A program made the translations under genes and the position numbers. From Symbiodinium natans (taxonomy: Eukaryota; Sar; Dinophyceae; Suessiales; Symbiodiniaceae), in assembly GCA_905221605.1 (NCBI GenBank), contig CAJNDS010000113.1, forward strand, positions 1,172,082 through 1,236,081: a stretch of DNA of 64,000 nucleotides, given 5' to 3'. The notes beneath the pieces were generated by a model. It had not been told where the DNA came from and ran no database searches. It saw only the letters and a list, made by a program, of their open reading frames with translations. Shown here piece after piece: positions 1-10,344 of the stretch (positions are counted from its first letter, which is position 1; each line of letters opens with the position of its first letter).

Positions 1-379
1 CCCACCCACTGCGACTTCTTTTCCAGCCAAAGCCACGCTGTTGTCTCTGCCAGTGTCACTAGCAGATGTCCGAGGCTTGCAACCTGGAGCGCGTCGTCTT
101 CAGCATGCCTTTTGAAGGACATCAGGGAAACCCTAAACCCTTTTTTTCCATCTGGGCTGTGTGGGGAATGCCAGAAAAAGCAGCTGCTGGTACAACGGGA
201 TCAGCTCTGCTGGCTGACACGCCCTAAACCCTAAACCCTAAGGAGCTAGAACTATGTGGAAGTCTGCTCCTGGGCCACCAGCTCTCAAGAGCTTTCAGCG
301 CTTGCGAGCTCCTGCAGCGCAGGTTTTGTATGTGCTACAAAACAAGTTTAAGCTGTATACATATATGGTATAATATAGA

Positions 380-735
380 AACGTATATTGTATACATTTA
401 TACATATATACATATATACATACATACATACATACATACATACGTGCGTACGTACATACATGGATACATGCATACATATATACATATATACATATATACA
501 TATATACACATATATACATATATACACATATATACATATATACATATATACATATATACATATATACATATATACATATATACATATACACATATACATA
601 TATATATATATATATATACATATACATACGTACATACATACATACATACATACGTACATACATACATACATACATACATACGCATATACACACGCACATA
701 TATATATATATGTATATATATATATATGTGTGTGT
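380..735. repeat. (ATAC/ATAT)n microsatellite
   Basis: A run of about 350 bases of imperfect tetranucleotide ATAC and dinucleotide AT/GT units. The long open frames of Tyr, Ile, His and Thr on both strands here are artefacts of the repeat. The flanking 1-380 holds unique sequence and one short CCCTAAA array near 223-242; I see no gene in it. Confidence 0.95.
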
Positions 736-808
736 GTGTTTATATGTTTGTGTGTGTGCTTTTTTGGTGATGAAACAATGTCTAGGCATCCTCTCAAAAT
801 CTTAAGCT

Positions 809-1069
809 TCATAGTCCGGCTGCGGGGCATTTCAAAACCTTTGAGGCGTCCTGCTGCAGTTGCCTGATTGCTTGTAGCTGCGAGCTTTCCTGTGCCTGGG
901 CAACAACAGCAACAACAACGAATCTTAATACGAATCCAATGAGGACCGCAAGAGCAGGCAGAATCTGACAGCGGCAGCTATTGCACTGGATGGGTGCCGC
1001 CGCCTCGTTTTCTGCTTCAGCACTATGACCTGACCATGAAAAGTTGGGTTTTCTGATGCTGGCAGACAA
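809..1069 (-). CDS. Possible terminal exon, hydrophobic segment plus coil
   Basis: An open frame ending at a stop at 809. It contains a hydrophobic stretch ([19 protein letters not shown]) that could cross a membrane, followed by a Gln/Leu-rich segment ([16 protein letters not shown]) compatible with a short coiled coil. Composition looks coding, but no family is recognised and the start is not defined; it could be a 3' exon on the minus strand. It is downstream of the large coiled-coil gene on the same strand. Confidence 0.3.
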   Translation of the reverse strand: MSASIRKPNFSWSGHSAEAENEAAAPIQCNSCRCQILPALAVLIGFVLRFVVVAVVAQAQESSQLQAIRQLQQDASKVLKCPAAGL

Positions 1070-1126
1070 AATGTCCCTTGCGATAGGGGTCGGACACTCT
1101 TCCTCAAGCCAGCTTTGCTCACGCCC

Positions 1127-1747
1127 TCAGCCGGCAATCGTGCAATACCCAAAAGAGGTGCTAATACACATGGATCTGGATGATTCTGGGAGCCATACGC
1201 AAGCTCTCAACGCCTGAAGATGAGCAGTTGCCAAAAACAGCTCTTTGCTCAGAGCATCCCCGGGAAAACAAAGGAACAACTTCAACTTTCGATTATCGAG
1301 CGGCAGTCTCTCCAGTGTGTCATCTGAGTGGCAACTGTCGTCTCTTGGCCTGATCCAGGTTCCAAAAAATGCAGTGCTCTCATGTTCTTGCTTCTCAAAC
1401 GCGAGGCTCAGTGCCAAATTCTGAAGTCGCACTTTCTTTCTGTGCGGGGCCAGAGGTTTCTGTACGAGCCTCTTGGCCGGCGTCTGCGTCTCAGAGCAGC
1501 ACCGAAATCTGCACCAGGTATCGCTATGTGGGTCGCAATGATGTGGGTGCCGTGGAAAGCTGGCACTCCACCAAGGGATTGGAGCCGCAGAGCTTTTGAA
1601 CATCTGCCCTTTCACTGTAGATACAAAAGGTGCGAACATGTTCGTCATATCCGGGTGCTTTAAGTCATTCAAGGGATGCCGTGGGCTTCTATGGCAGGAG
1701 ACAGCGGACTCTAAGGTGGGCGCGCAAACGGGGGGGGGGCTTCTCAA
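1127..1747 (-). CDS. Hypothetical ORF, 206 codons
   Basis: One of the longest uninterrupted minus-strand frames outside repeats. It contains no recognisable domain. The plus strand is also partly open over the same bases (1328-1663), so an unspliced real gene is uncertain. It overlaps neither telomere arrays nor MITEs. It may be one exon of an unknown gene or a chance frame in GC-balanced DNA. Confidence 0.25.
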   Translation of the reverse strand: MRSPPPVCAPTLESAVSCHRSPRHPLNDLKHPDMTNMFAPFVSTVKGQMFKSSAAPIPWWSASFPRHPHHCDPHSDTWCRFRCCSETQTPAKRLVQKPLAPHRKKVRLQNLALSLAFEKQEHESTAFFGTWIRPRDDSCHSDDTLERLPLDNRKLKLFLCFPGDALSKELFLATAHLQALRACVWLPESSRSMCISTSFGYCTIAG

Positions 1748-2039
1748 TATTCCTCTGGGCCCTCCCCCCGAGATGATTTCAGACGTCTGGCGCAGTAGGC
1801 AGGCGTCCGTGGCAAGCTACGGAGCCACGGTTGTGGAAGTAATCGGGTTTGAGTACAAGGCTATTAATATGTAATGCATGAAAGACGACTGTATCTATTG
1901 TATATAGTCTAAGGCTGCCAAAGCCAAGCGCCACACTTTGAACACGGTGCTGGAACAGGTGAGAAGGACTGCACACCAACAATCACCCGGCTACCAACCA
2001 CGGCGATATCCCTGTCCGCTCACACGCTCAAAGGGGCTG

Positions 2040-2082
2040 GACAGATGCACCTGATAGGGTTTAGGGTTTAGGGTTTAGGGTT
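2040..2082. repeat. Short interstitial TTTAGGG array
   Basis: Three to four TTTAGGG units. The surrounding 1750-2330 contains no coding segment I can support. Confidence 0.9.
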
Positions 2083-2334
2083 GACCTGCGCATTGGAAGG
2101 GATGGAAGCTGCAAAGCACACGGGATTTGGGGGTCATGAAAGTAATAAGTTCACGACAGGGACCTTAAGGGAATACCATTAGCAACTATGTCCGACCCCT
2201 ATGTTACTTCATTCTGTCTAGGCACCACTGCTGCCGTCTTTCCCACGCCGAGGAGTTTATGCACAAGCGCTGTCCACCTTTTGGAAGCCAAAGTCCTGTC
2301 AGATCAGCGTGTCTCGCAGCCAAGGTCTAGCCAA

Positions 2335-2400
2335 GACCCTAAACCCTAAACCCTAAACCCTAAACCCTGAACCCTGAACCCTAAACCCTAAACCCTAAAC
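2335..2400. repeat. Interstitial CCCTAAA array
   Basis: About nine CCCTAAA units, two of them CCCTGAA variants, in plus orientation. It is followed directly by the possible terminal exon of the coiled-coil gene. Further arrays lie at 2525-2570 (TTTAGGG orientation), 2725-2805 and 2878-2926. Confidence 0.95.
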
Positions 2401-2420
2401 CGGCGGGCCCGGTCTGAGGC

Positions 2421-2462
2421 TCACTCCAGCACAAGATTCTGCAGTCTGAGCCATGCCTTCAC
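2421..2462 (-). CDS. Possible terminal exon of coiled-coil gene
   Basis: After an acceptor reading GAACAG, 13 codons (starting VKAWLRLQ) run to a TGA stop. The segment is amphipathic like the upstream exons. It is short, so the assignment as the last exon is tentative; the gene could end elsewhere. Confidence 0.35.
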   Translation of the reverse strand: MKAWLRLQNLVLE

Positions 2463-2926
2463 CTGTTCGTTGCCTTTCTCTCATCATTTTTTTGGAACCT
2501 CCCTAAACCCAAAACCCTTTTTGCGTTTAGGGTTTAGGGTTTAGGGTTTAGGGTTTAGGGTTTAGGGTAAACTCCCTACGAGCGGGAAGCAGAAGCAGCT
2601 GCAGGGCCGGCCGGGCAAAGCTAGCTGTTGGGCACACTTGTGCTTTGCCATTCGGTCTTTCAACTTTGGGGGTTAGGGCAACTTTGGGGTATTGTGGGTC
2701 TTGAGCTCTTGATTCTGACGTCATGTCTAAACCCTAAACCCTAAACCCTGAACCCTAAACCCTAAACCCTAAACCCTAAACCCTAAGCCCTAAGCCCTAA
2801 AAACCCTGTGTTGCATCCGCACTCCTGTGGTTACCCTAAACCCTTTTTACAGCAGGCCTCGGTTCACAGCAGCGTATCCTAAACCCTAAACCCTAAACCC
2901 TAAACCCTGAACCGTAAACCCTAAAC

Positions 2927-3023
2927 AGTGCAGGTGATGACGCGGTGAAGGTGCTGCCTCTGTCACCTCTTCCACTTCGCCCTCGCTGTTCCAGCCAAGC
3001 TTGATGAAGTCTTCCTCCGCATC
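2927..3023 (-). CDS. Coiled-coil/acidic exon
   Basis: Acceptor GCGGCAG at 3024 leads into DAEEDFIKLGWNSEGE, an acidic helical segment. The exon leaves at CACT/GTTTAGGG, so the 5' splice site is the first base pair of a telomere array. The upstream intron contains a family-B MITE (3066-3170), a short TTTAGGG run and an A-rich tract. Confidence 0.5.
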
Positions 3024-3065
3024 CTGCCGCAATGAAAGGTTTTTTTTTTGGTTTAGGGTTTAGGG

Positions 3066-3170
3066 TTGGGATGTTCCCCCTTAAGATAACAGTCCTTAAT
3101 GAGGATTGTAATAGGGGGTACTCGAGTCCCGATTAAGGACTGTTCGTATATGGGGGGAACATCCCACACA
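3066..3170. mobile_element. MITE-like family B, copy 1
   Basis: Terminal inverted repeats TTGGGATGTTCCCCCTTA and its complement flank about 65 bases; the whole element can fold on itself. The same ends recur at 3351, 19718, 27670, 45389 and 49936. No coding capacity. Confidence 0.8.
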
Positions 3171-3289
3171 CTGTCACTGACCCCCATGCAGCCCGAAACT
3201 GACCAAAGCAACTTCCAACAAAGTGCTTCACAGTGCTTCAGATGCGCAACTGCGGCCTTCTTCTGCATCTGAGCCTTAAGCTTGTCGAC
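3170..3289 (-). CDS. Coiled-coil exon
   Basis: Acceptor GTCAG leads into VDKLKAQMQKKAAVAHLKH, with clear heptad spacing of Leu/Ala. The preceding exon (3494-3567) ends in phase 0 and this exon starts in phase 0, which supports the join. The 3' boundary is placed near the edge of the family-B element and is uncertain by about 10 bases. Confidence 0.55.
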
Positions 3290-3350
3290 CTGACCCAAGG
3301 GCAAGAACTCATAGAGTCATAGAGCCGTAGTAACTACTACAACCCTAAGC

Positions 3351-3454
3351 TTGGGATGTCCCCCCTTATACTAGCAGATTACAATAGGGGGGGGGGGGGA
3401 TACTATGATCCCAAGTAAGGACTGTTAGGATAGGGGGGGAACATCCCAAACTAC
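3351..3454. mobile_element. MITE-like family B, copy 2
   Basis: Same inverted ends as copy 1, with a 13-base G run in the loop. It lies inside the intron between coiled-coil exons 3494-3567 and 3170-3289, next to a CCCTAAA array (3460-3492). Confidence 0.75.
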
Positions 3455-3493
3455 AGCCATAAACCCTAAACCCTAAACCCTAAACCCTAAAAC

Positions 3494-3567
3494 AGTGGCC
3501 TCCTCAAGAGCTCGATTGTGGTCCTGCTGCAGCTTGCCCTTTTCTTTTGCTGCCGCCTCCCATTTTT
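3494..3567 (-). CDS. Coiled-coil exon
   Basis: Encodes KWEAAAKEKGKLQQDHNRAL, a strongly helical, heptad-like segment. The 5' splice site is CACT/GTTTTAGGG, again at the start of a telomere array. The exon is 74 bases, entering in phase 1 and leaving in phase 0. Confidence 0.6.
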
Positions 3568-3764
3568 CTAACAACCGACGTCAACACCGACGTAGCCCGG
3601 ATATTGTTTCAGTATTGTGATATTGGCAAATCCATATATTCGTATATATATATATATATGTATATGAGCATACTAGTATATTCGTATATTCGTACATGAG
3701 CATATTCGCATAATTAGCACATTCGTAATTTTGGTACCTTAGTATAAGAATCTCTTGGTCCGGC

Positions 3765-3830
3765 CTGCAGTTCCGCTTGCAGGCGCCGGTTCTCTCCCTC
3801 CACGGTCTTGAGGCACGCCCTGGCAGATCG
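3765..3830 (-). CDS. Coiled-coil exon
   Basis: After acceptor CGTCAAG the frame reads RSARACLKTVEGENRRLQAE, typical coiled coil. The donor is either GC directly after CTGCAG or a GA a few bases further, which would restore the phase of the next exon. The AT-rich tract 3610-3760 downstream is intron. Confidence 0.55.
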
Positions 3831-3984
3831 CTTGACGTTGCAATGCCGTCGTCCTACTTACGATTCTACGACTGTACTACCCATACTTTACACTAGTGTG
3901 TTAGCTGTATTACCCATACCTTTACATTATAGTGTTATGGTATTCTTGTACTATTGCATTCTTCTATCAGTCATTGTTCTTGCA

Positions 3985-4105
3985 ACGGTGGGTGCAGCAA
4001 AGTTCCAAGCAGTCCCCGGCACATGGTGTCCACGACTTGGGCACCCTTCGAGATGATCTCTGCATCTTTGGAGCACAGGGCGTCCTTCAAGATGGTAACG
4101 GTGTC
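3985..4105 (-). CDS. Coiled-coil gene exon
   Basis: After acceptor CCCAG the frame reads DTVTILKDALCSKDAEIISK, a helical segment with heptad Leu/Ile. The downstream boundary near 3985 is not resolved. Nothing outside the coil pattern is recognised. Confidence 0.5.
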
Positions 4106-4245
4106 CTGGGACAGGAACCGTGCGCATTAAGGAAGCCGGCAAGTGAATCCCGCATCCACTGTCCGCGAGGGGGTTTCGGCTCCAAGTGGTTTTGGGTGTA
4201 TAGGGTAAAGGACCGGATTTGGAGGCTTTATGGGTAGGGTTTAAC

Positions 4246-4328
4246 CTCGGGCCTTGAGCTTCTTGACTGCTTCATCGGGCTTCTGCTGCTTGTCTGCGTC
4301 CCTGCGCGCGATGGCCAAGTCAGTGTTT
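4246..4328 (-). CDS. Coiled-coil exon
   Basis: Encodes ARRDADKQQKPDEAVKKLKA, highly charged helix. GT donor CCCGAG/GTTAAACCC borders telomere-like sequence; acceptor GATGACAAG. The intron between 4329 and 5413 is about 1.1 kb and includes a telomere array (4398-4450) and the AT-rich block. Confidence 0.55.
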
Positions 4329-4559
4329 CTTGTCATCACCCCACTCTGCCACAGCGCGCGTGTGCAACCGCGCACGCCCTAAGCCTCCAAACACTTGTAG
4401 GGTTTAGGGTTTAGGGCTAGGGTTTAGGGTTCAGGGTTTGGGGTTTAGGGGGTCACGTCAGTCGAAGACATTGGCCTGAACATTTCTAGGACACTGGACC
4501 TCCTAGGGCATGACCAGTCCTTACAAGATTCCCAGGACCGTGGCCCACTTTCGACTAAT

Positions 4560-5330
4560 CCCTGCAATCATGTAGAATACAATACTGTAACAATATAATA
4601 CAAATGATGCCTAATAAAAATAACAATGGTAATGATGTACTAATATAATTGGAAAAACTAGGATAACAGAGTACTATTCAAACAATACAATACTAAAATA
4701 ATACAGGAATTTAATACCATGCTAAATGTAGTGATATAGTCATACAATATCAGAATCATATCATGGCATATTAATATACTCATTTAAAAACATAAGCCAA
4801 TCCCATAATAGTATATTAAAATCACATAACATGTATAACAAATGAATATACGGATATAGGAACATGTATGTATATTATATATATATGTGTATAAGAACAA
4901 TTATCATAGCAAGGATACTAATGATAATAATGATGATGGTGATAATTATATATATATATGTATATTATATAATAATCATCATCATCATCATCATCTGTAT
5001 CATCATCATAATCATGAATTACAATAATAAAAATAATAAGAATAACAAAAACGAAGCATAACAATCATAATGATCCATAATCATCCATACTAGTCCATAG
5101 TAATAATTCCATAACATATATTACAATACAAACGAGTATGTCAAAAAAATAACAAAATACGAAATAATATTTTTACTTAACTTCATAAACATAGCTATCT
5201 AGCTATATATCTATATAACGAAGTAATGATAAATCAAAAAATGTCTATAACATCGTAGTAACCTTGCTTTAAAAAGGTATAACAACAAAACTGAAACAAC
5301 ATGACAATCTAAACAATGTAGCTTCGAAGA
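4560..5330. other. AT-rich low-complexity intron sequence
   Basis: About 770 bases of AT-rich sequence with irregular ATA, ATC and AAT runs (for example 4921-5010). No coding segment or inverted repeat is visible. The contrast with flanking GC-balanced exons suggests intron. Confidence 0.7.
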
Positions 5331-5413
5331 GGAACCCAGCTAATCATGCCTCGCAAAATGACAAAGCCAAAGCATTACGTCGAACGAGGCCGTGTGATGT
5401 GATTTCGATTGGC

Positions 5414-5530
5414 CTCACAAGTCTTGCGTTCTCCTCCTCCGCCTGCTGAAGCTTGTCTGACATCTGGTGAAGCGACTGTTCCAGCTCGAGGATTCTCACC
5501 TCCCGATGCGCAGGATCGTCGACACATGTA
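5414..5530 (-). CDS. Coiled-coil exon
   Basis: Encodes REVRILELEQSLHQMSDKLQ followed by QAEEENARLV, one of the clearest coiled-coil segments in the window with continuous heptads. The donor is placed at a GC after CTTGTGAG. The acceptor side (5530-5540) is not resolved. Confidence 0.65.
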
Positions 5531-5633
5531 CGAAAACAGTCATGTATTAATGCAATAATACAACAATACAATCATACCATAATACATTAATGCAACAATA
5601 CAGTCATACAGTAACAATATCAGCAAACTTGAA

Positions 5634-5720
5634 TGAGCTTGCTGGGCTCCTCGGCATCGTCTCGCAGATCGGAGTACCTGAGCACCGGGAAGTCTTGCTT
5701 CGGGCCGCGACCCTACCCCA
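5634..5720 (-). CDS. Probable exon of coiled-coil gene
   Basis: Minus-strand frame reading DFPVLRYSDLRDDAEEPSKL, acidic and helical. Both boundaries are approximate. Another minus frame is also open here, so the choice of frame is by composition only. Confidence 0.35.
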
Positions 5721-5879
5721 GTTTGCTTCAAACATGCATCTAACCGTTGGGGACTTAAAAGGGTTTACCGTAATTCATAGGAATTACAGTAGTAGAAAAA
5801 AAAAATATATATATATATGTAAAGGGTCTATGAACCCAAGTATAAGATTCACTTGGTCCCCATTCATCTAAGGGGCATC

Positions 5880-5953
5880 TGGGCGTTCTTCTTGGCTTTC
5901 GCTTCGCTGGCTGCCACTTCCTGGAGTTTCTCCTCCAGCTCGCTGACCTGCTC
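5880..5953 (-). CDS. Coiled-coil exon
   Basis: After acceptor CTGTCAG the frame reads EQVSELEEKLQEVAASEAKA, a textbook heptad segment. 5960-6640 has no supported exon: it holds a few degenerate CCCTAAA units (6140-6190) and the plus-strand complement of the oxygenase gene's end. Confidence 0.6.
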
Positions 5954-6643
5954 CTGACAGGCTCAACAAATGTGCTGTCACGAAAGCTGAATGAAATGAC
6001 CTAGACCAAAACCCAAACTGCCAAGGCCCCATGCGGGATGGTGTTCAGGGGGCGACCGGTGAGTTTCTGTGAGTTCTCCTGCGTGTTTGTTGATCTGCGG
6101 CCTCGACCGACACGACCGACATGACTGACACACGCCACTGACCGTAAACCATAAACCCTAAACTCCAGACCCCAAACCCTACCCTAAACGACCAACAAGG
6201 CCGTGCGCTTCTTTGGGGCGTCGGCATTTGCGCATGCTCGACACTTGCTCGACACTTTGACAATCTAACTAACACAGTAGCAAGCGTCTTGACAAGAAAG
6301 GCGGCCATGCAAACACTGGTAATGAGGATGTTTCTCTGACACATAATCTGCCACAGTACGTGGACAGAGCTCACTTGGCATCAGCTTCTTCCTTGTCTTA
6401 TTATTGCACATTCCGCGAACCTACTGCTTGCACTTGTGCTGCGTTTTCATTGGCCTGGGATCCTCCTTCGCGGACTCTCACGGATTGACAAACCACTCGA
6501 CCAAAGACTCCTCAAAGACCTCTGGCGCTTCGCACCTCGAGCCTGCAATATGCCAAGATACGCCGCTGGTCACCCGCGGTCTCCTGAAGCTTTGGCACGA
6601 CGCTTCTGGCGCCCCGCCCTACAGGCGTGGCCTTCACAAGATG

Positions 6644-8221
6644 TCACAAGGTGTCCCAACCGCCCAAATCGATGTCGACATCAAACCGCGGAGAGCTGTC
6701 TTCACGAACCCGCACCACCAGCGCAGCTGTCTTGTACCAGTAGACGCTGAAAGTCCCCGCATTCCCCCACAGGTCCTCCTCCGTACCCTCCGGGCTGCCA
6801 CTGCGAAACCTTTCCAAGACCTTGTCGGGCGACGTGCACCAAAGGCAGCCCATCACAGGCCAATAACCCCGATCAGGATCATCAACATCAGTACCAGGAA
6901 AGCCTTTAAGGACCTCCAGCGCGTCCCCGCGTCGCAGCTCCTCGACACCGTAGAACTCCGCCGCTGCAGGAGACAGCTTGATCTTCTTTTCCGGATCTCC
7001 CCATATGTCGTCGTCGGCGGCAGAATCATCCAGTAGCCACTCCCAGGGACCGAAGTCAATGGAGAGTTGGGCAACTTCGCTGGCCACCCGGCACTGCAAA
7101 TGCACCGGGGTGCCGTCTTCCTCGACGGGATGTTGTGGATAGAACTCGTGAACTAGCTTCACCTCCCGAACCTGCATGTCGAAGCCCAGGAACTCCAGCG
7201 CCAGCCGCAAGGCACGATCACGGCCGACGAGTCTCCACAGGTCCAACAGCGGCTTGCCATCGAAGCTGTAGTCGTGATGCAGGAGGAAGCCCAGATCACA
7301 CAAATGCTTCTCCTCCAGCAATGTCTTCAGCTCGGGCATGCACTCATGCAGGCGCCAGGCCAATTGAACAACATTTTGATCGGCAGGCGAGGGCGAGCAA
7401 GGCTCTGCCAAGATCTTGTAGGCTGCCACGATGCGGTGTCCTTCAGTGATGGGGAGAATCTCGTGCTTGCTGGATGAGAGCCAGCAACACCAAGAGCCGG
7501 CGCCCTCTTCCCATCGTGCTGTCTCTGGATCTGCATCTTGGAACACGATTTCCCCGCCCGTATGGGGGCAATCCGTGACGGCGATCAGTGTAGCCACATG
7601 GTCGTCGCAGCGCTTGGAGTCCTTGTGCCCCTTGAAGAAATCGCCTGGTCTGTACACAAGGAGCTTGTCGAATTCGGCCCGAAGGGTAGTACCAGGAAGC
7701 AGCCGCTCTTGCACCTCCTGCAGGACACCTACCAGCCCCGGCCACTGCACAGCAACCTCTTCGGTTTCCATGACACAACGTACACTTAAGTCTGTGACCG
7801 TCTCCGCCCCCTTGCCGCACTTGGCTTGCGTGCATACCTCTAGTAGTCTGTCCACATCAGATGGCCAACTTAGCGCCGAGGCGCCATCTCCATCTTGTGG
7901 CAAGGTAACGCTGACAGAAGTGGCGGAGCCCGACACGAAGTGGGAGCTGGGGATCTCATCGACCACGGACTCCACGATGTCCAAGATCTGCTGCCGCGCG
8001 CTGCGGGCACGAACGAACTTCGGCTGCCGGCGTCTGATGCGCGAAGAAGCTGCAAGCATCAACCCTGAAAACGTGCCCAGGAAGACATCAGAGTAGATGT
8101 CAGTTTTGGAGCTCGACTTCGCCAGGAGCTGCTCATGGGACCAAGGCACTGGAAGGCCATGAACCTCGGTAGTCTCCCTCAGTCTGCACGGAACAGTTGC
8201 CTGCGGTACCAGCCGCTCCAT
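6644..8221 (-). CDS. 2-oxoglutarate/Fe(II)-dependent oxygenase
   Basis: A single-exon gene of 525 codons from ATG at 8221 to TGA at 6644; an upstream in-frame stretch to 8269 lacks an ATG. The oxygenase core lies near residues 190-275. YRPGDFFKGHKDS carries the first metal His and the Asp (HKD), TGGEIVF follows, KHEILPI carries the distal His, and GHRIVAAYKI carries the Arg expected to bind 2-oxoglutarate. This arrangement matches the prolyl-4-hydroxylase-like superfamily, which hydroxylates proteins or small substrates; the substrate here is unknown. The C-terminal 250 residues are not recognised. It lies on the same strand as the multi-exon coiled-coil gene, with exons of similar character on both sides, so it may be nested in an intron. 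Its lack of introns in such an intron-rich neighbourhood suggests a retroposed or recently acquired gene. Confidence 0.85.
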   Translation of the reverse strand: MERLVPQATVPCRLRETTEVHGLPVPWSHEQLLAKSSSKTDIYSDVFLGTFSGLMLAASSRIRRRQPKFVRARSARQQILDIVESVVDEIPSSHFVSGSATSVSVTLPQDGDGASALSWPSDVDRLLEVCTQAKCGKGAETVTDLSVRCVMETEEVAVQWPGLVGVLQEVQERLLPGTTLRAEFDKLLVYRPGDFFKGHKDSKRCDDHVATLIAVTDCPHTGGEIVFQDADPETARWEEGAGSWCCWLSSSKHEILPITEGHRIVAAYKILAEPCSPSPADQNVVQLAWRLHECMPELKTLLEEKHLCDLGFLLHHDYSFDGKPLLDLWRLVGRDRALRLALEFLGFDMQVREVKLVHEFYPQHPVEEDGTPVHLQCRVASEVAQLSIDFGPWEWLLDDSAADDDIWGDPEKKIKLSPAAAEFYGVEELRRGDALEVLKGFPGTDVDDPDRGYWPVMGCLWCTSPDKVLERFRSGSPEGTEEDLWGNAGTFSVYWYKTAALVVRVREDSSPRFDVDIDLGGWDTL

Positions 8222-8384
8222 GCTCAAAGTGTTCTTGCACTCCACGAGGCTAGCAGCTGCTGGCAACACCGGAAGAACGTCCCCCCTAAACTGGCCTGAG
8301 CCCTATAGACGAACATGCCCCAAACCCCTGTGCAACCGAGAACCCCTCCTCGCTCCAAGAACTCAGCCTGGTCTGGTCTGGGCT

Positions 8385-8490
8385 GGTCTCTCCCTCTCTC
8401 CCTCTCTCCCTCTCTAGCTCTCTCCCTCTCTAACTCTCTCCCTCTCTAACTCTCTCCCTCTCTCCTGCTCTCCCTCTCTCTCTCTCTCGC
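8385..8490. repeat. (CT)n-rich microsatellite
   Basis: Pyrimidine-rich CTCTCC units of about 100 bases upstream of the oxygenase gene. It could lie in the gene's 5' region or in an intron. Confidence 0.9.
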
Positions 8491-8584
8491 TGAAGAACTG
8501 CTATAACCCCAATACCTAAAGACCAGCATTGCTCTTAGACTATCCGTGGCCTTATATAGTCCGTTTCGCTCGTTTCGCGGGCAC

Positions 8585-8674
8585 CTGCACGGCGTGGTTC
8601 TTCTTCGCTTCAACTGCCAAGGATTTCTCGTTTTCTATCAGGAAGTGCTCCAGCTGTGCAATCTTGGCAAGGTC
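8585..8674 (-). CDS. Coiled-coil exon
   Basis: Exactly 30 codons in phase 0, from acceptor TCGCAG to GT donor GTGCAG/GTGCCC. Encodes LAKIAQLEHFLIENEKSLAV, a continuous coiled coil. It lies upstream of the oxygenase on the same strand. Confidence 0.65.
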
Positions 8675-8708
8675 CTGCGAGACAGCTTCGGCAGAGGCGT
8701 TTGCAAGC

Positions 8709-8795
8709 AGTGTTCAGCTTGCCCCGCTCCTCCTCCGCTTTTTGCTTTGAGTTGTGGAGCGTCACTTCGAGCCAGTCAATGTGCAAGCGCAAAGC
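8709..8795 (-). CDS. Coiled-coil exon
   Basis: 29 codons in phase 0, from acceptor CTCAG to a GC donor after AACACT. Encodes LRLHIDWLEVTLHNSKQKAE then EEERGKLN. The implied intron to the next exon is only 34 bases, so this junction may be wrong by a few codons. Confidence 0.55.
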
Positions 8796-8914
8796 CTGAG
8801 GAAGAACCTAAACCCTAAACCCTAAACCCTTTTTTGCATCCAGACCCCAGACCCTAGACCCTAGACCCTAAACCCTAAACCCTAAACCGTAAAGCCTAAG
8901 CCCTAAACCCCAAC

Positions 8915-9012
8915 CCAAAGAAGAAGCGACTCGCACGCGCCCGTGCCTCGATCTCCTCCTTTCCACTGATCAGCTTCGTCTCCAAGGCCTCCTGAACCTG
9001 CTTGGCCTCAAG
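8915..9012 (-). CDS. Coiled-coil exon
   Basis: Acceptor GCCTTAG follows directly on a telomere array; the frame reads LEAKQVQEALETKLISGKEE. A donor reading GG/GTTGGGGTTTAGGG lies at the edge of the next telomere array; other donors are possible. Confidence 0.6.
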
Positions 9013-9124
9013 CTAAGGCGTTTAGGGTTTAGGGTTTAGGGTTTTAAGTATGATCACATAATTATAGAATCAGGTACTAGTATAAAAGATATGACAATGT
9101 CATCATCTGTTCATATCATAATAG

Positions 9125-9713
<589 letters not shown>

Positions 9714-9893
9714 ATGTCATCATCGATGATAGATTCGTATGATGGGCGGGATAATGTTGGAAATGTGTACTAGCATAATCTTCTCTGAATATCATAATTG
9801 AATTGAATAACCATACAAAAGTACAATACAGGCGGTTGCATAGCGCGGGCTTGCAATAAACAATCAAGTATGAGATAAGCATATACTACTTAC

Positions 9894-9933
9894 CTTGTCC
9901 AGCGATTCATACAACAAAGCTTGGCAATGCACC
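9894..9933 (-). CDS. Small coiled-coil exon after a telomeric intron
   Basis: A 40-base exon reading VHCQALLYESLDK. Its acceptor is the TTTAG of a telomere unit (TTTAG/GGTGCATT) and its donor is a consensus GTAAGT. The upstream exon ends with two bases of a codon and this exon supplies the third; it ends in phase 0, as the next exon needs. The phase match on both sides is good evidence that it is real. Confidence 0.6.
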
Positions 9934-9994
9934 CTAAACCCTAAACCCTAAGCCCTAAGCCCTAAGCCCTGAGCCCTAAGCCCTAAACCCTAAC
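9934..9994 (-). other. Intron made of telomere repeats (61 bp)
   Basis: Read on the coding strand it begins GTTAGGG and ends TTTAG, and every base between belongs to TTTAGGG, CTTAGGG or CTCAGGG units. Removing it joins exons 9995-10083 and 9894-9933 in frame. Confidence 0.6.
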
Positions 9995-10083
9995 GCGGCC
10001 TCTGTGATCTGGCTCTGGAGGGCCTCTTCCCTGTTTCTGTGTGCCTGGGGAGATTCCAGATGATCACGCACAGCACGACACCG
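9995..10083 (-). CDS. Coiled-coil exon
   Basis: Acceptor GACCCAG, frame reading CRAVRDHLESPQAHRNREEA then LQSQITEAA. The donor is GCCGC/GTTAGGG, the first bases of the telomeric intron. 89 bases, phase 0 in, two bases left over. Confidence 0.65.
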
Positions 10084-10118
10084 CTGGGTCACGCTTGCCC
10101 CGAAAAAAAGGCGTGCGC

Positions 10119-10180
10119 CTGGCATCGCACCGACAGCTCCTGATCTGCTTTCAGCAACTTCCTCAGTTTGCGACCCGTGC
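10119..10180 (-). CDS. Coiled-coil exon
   Basis: 62 bases reading GRKLRKLLKADQELSVRCQ, with acceptor TTTTTCAG and a GC donor (TGCCAG/GCGCAC). It ends in phase 0 and the next exon begins in phase 0. Confidence 0.6.
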
Positions 10181-10344
10181 CTGAAAAACACATCCGCTCA
10201 TCTCACAACATTCACTTCTCGAGATGTTCCATCCTGGACAAGGCAGAACATATCATTAAACAGACGAGATGTGGCAAGCTAGACCCTAAACCCTAAACCC
10301 TAAAACCTAAACCCTATCTGGTGAGGACAACGCGACCTGTCATC

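Noticed and set aside
295-867. Long Tyr/Ile/Cys and Thr/His/Ile open frames on both strands
   Set aside because: They are translations of an ATAC/AT/GT microsatellite.
6404-8096. Plus-strand frames of 104-221 codons
   Set aside because: They are the complement of the oxygenase gene, which has clear catalytic motifs on the minus strand.
6200-8300. Dinoflagellate spliced-leader remnant near the oxygenase
   Set aside because: I looked for the leader's conserved GCCATTTTGGCTCAAG on both strands around the start and saw none.
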